A DNA stretch of 64,000 nt. It comes from Geobacter argillaceus. Lineage in GTDB: Bacteria > Desulfobacterota > Desulfuromonadia > Geobacterales > DSM-12255. The stretch's first letter is position 1; each line of letters opens with the position of its first letter. A program made the translations under genes and the position numbers. The notes under the pieces are model-generated. The model was given only the letters and a program-made list of their open reading frames with translations, was not told the origin of the DNA and searched no databases. This document shows, piece after piece, positions 63,430 through 64,000 of this stretch. The stretch is from NCBI RefSeq assembly GCF_007830735.1, contig NZ_VLLN01000001.1, positions 248,001 to 312,000 of the forward strand, given 5' to 3'.

Positions 63430-64000
63430 ATGATCCGGAGAACAATCTGTGCTGCTTTGTTGACATATTGTATGGGTATTCTTGCCGGCTGTGCAACGAC
63501 TACTATTCCCGTGTCAATTCTGTACTCCCCATCTGTTGAAGCCAGAGGAGGTTCGGGTAATCTGTTTCTGAAATCTGGAACTGGTAACACAGCCATCAGT
63601 AATGCGGATAACGTCCGGTGGGTCATTGGCAAACGGAAAGATTCCGACGGGATGGTAACAGGCGAAATACTGTCGGCAAACTCTGCGGGTGACATAGTGC
63701 TTGATGCACTCAAGCGGGAATTGACCGTTGCTGGGTACAGGGTCGAATTAGGGGCATCAATGCCCTCGGGAGTCTCCAAAGGCATTGATCTGGCTTCGGT
63801 ACAGGTTGAACTTGAGGAAACCGCCGGCATTCCGAAGATCGAGGTGACATGCACGGTCAAGATCTCGATGGATGTTTGGAAAAATGGCGCAAAAATGAAA
63901 CGGCTGAGCTATGAGTCGAGGGTATCCGATTTTGCGATAATAGACAGGGAACGCTTGCCAAGAGATATGATCGAGAAAGGATTGCGCGGTGTCATGAGCC
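63430..64000 (+). CDS. Lipoprotein of unknown function, 5' part (continues past window)
   Basis: The frame is open from the ATG at 63430 (after AAGGAGAGGGTA) to the window end, 190 codons visible. The signal peptide has the lipobox ILAGC. The mature part (VRWVIGKRKDSDGMVTGEIL; DIVLDALKRELTVAGYRVEL; VSKGIDLASVQVELEETAGI; VTCTVKISMDVWKNGAKMKR) has the beta-alpha-beta pattern of YajG-like or TolB-N-like lipoproteins. It is the fourth member of a same-strand series with Pal, ClC and Pal. Confidence 0.7.
   Translation, partial: MIRRTICAALLTYCMGILAGCATTTIPVSILYSPSVEARGGSGNLFLKSGTGNTAISNADNVRWVIGKRKDSDGMVTGEILSANSAGDIVLDALKRELTVAGYRVELGASMPSGVSKGIDLASVQVELEETAGIPKIEVTCTVKISMDVWKNGAKMKRLSYESRVSDFAIIDRERLPRDMIEKGLRGVMS

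Overview
The window reads as chromosome from a Geobacteraceae member (Geobacter/Geotalea/Geomonas-like, Desulfuromonadales). The assignment rests on a complex I operon whose NuoF carries an extra C-terminal ferredoxin, a split ATP synthase locus (atpZ-atpI-atpB-atpE without the F1 genes), an OmpB-like giant multicopper oxidase, DUF5666/c-type cytochrome lipoproteins, and two GEMM-I riboswitches with the adenine at position 20 that is typical of Geobacter cyclic AMP-GMP sensors. No organism name can be read from the sequence.

Layout. 1-6.2 kb: nuoG (cut by the window edge)-F-E-D-C-B-A, minus strand. 6.4-9.6 kb: hemL, then atpZ-atpI-atpB-atpE. 9.7-14.9 kb: a small exported protein, a DUF502 membrane protein, a molybdopterin oxidoreductase, an RlmI-type rRNA methyltransferase and a Sui1 factor. 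14.9-16.8 kb: a promoter, two tandem GEMM-I riboswitch/terminator units, and a DUF5666-cytochrome c lipoprotein. 16.9-25.4 kb: ABC-F ATPase, divergent MFS/LysR pair, Slp-like and Skp-like envelope proteins, an orphan ZnuA and a B12-binding radical SAM enzyme. 25.4-28.3 kb: a SAM-I riboswitch controlling two PLP sulfur-amino-acid enzymes. 28.3-32.5 kb: indolepyruvate oxidoreductase (iorAB), paaK and a PhnA-like protein. 32.5-33.8 kb: a receiver-only regulator and a PilZ protein. 33.9-44.4 kb: kdpE-D-C-B-A with a small lead gene, and an APC-superfamily permease. 44.5-53.3 kb: a duplicated-repeat outer-membrane protein, a single-domain chromate transporter, a pseudogene scrap, and an FKBP/multicopper oxidase/lipoprotein operon. 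53.8-59.1 kb: tRNA-Asn with a large serine recombinase whose last codons run through the tRNA, followed by an island-like stretch with an HD-domain protein and two tandem paralogues of unknown function. 59.2-64 kb: universal stress protein, MarR regulator, and a Pal-ClC-Pal-lipoprotein series. The segment from about 53 kb on looks visibly less GC-rich than the rest.

How the genes work together. The left half is mainly housekeeping energy metabolism. The most interesting regulation is (i) the doubled riboswitch in front of an envelope cytochrome and (ii) a gapless conserved promoter/operator block found upstream of both the kdp operon and the neighbouring APC permease. The block has TTGAC-type repeats at the same 11- and 21-bp spacings in both places, which suggests a local KdpE regulon and a potassium role for the permease. 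The most likely place for an undescribed system is the tRNA-Asn island: HD-domain protein plus two overlapping paralogous small genes.
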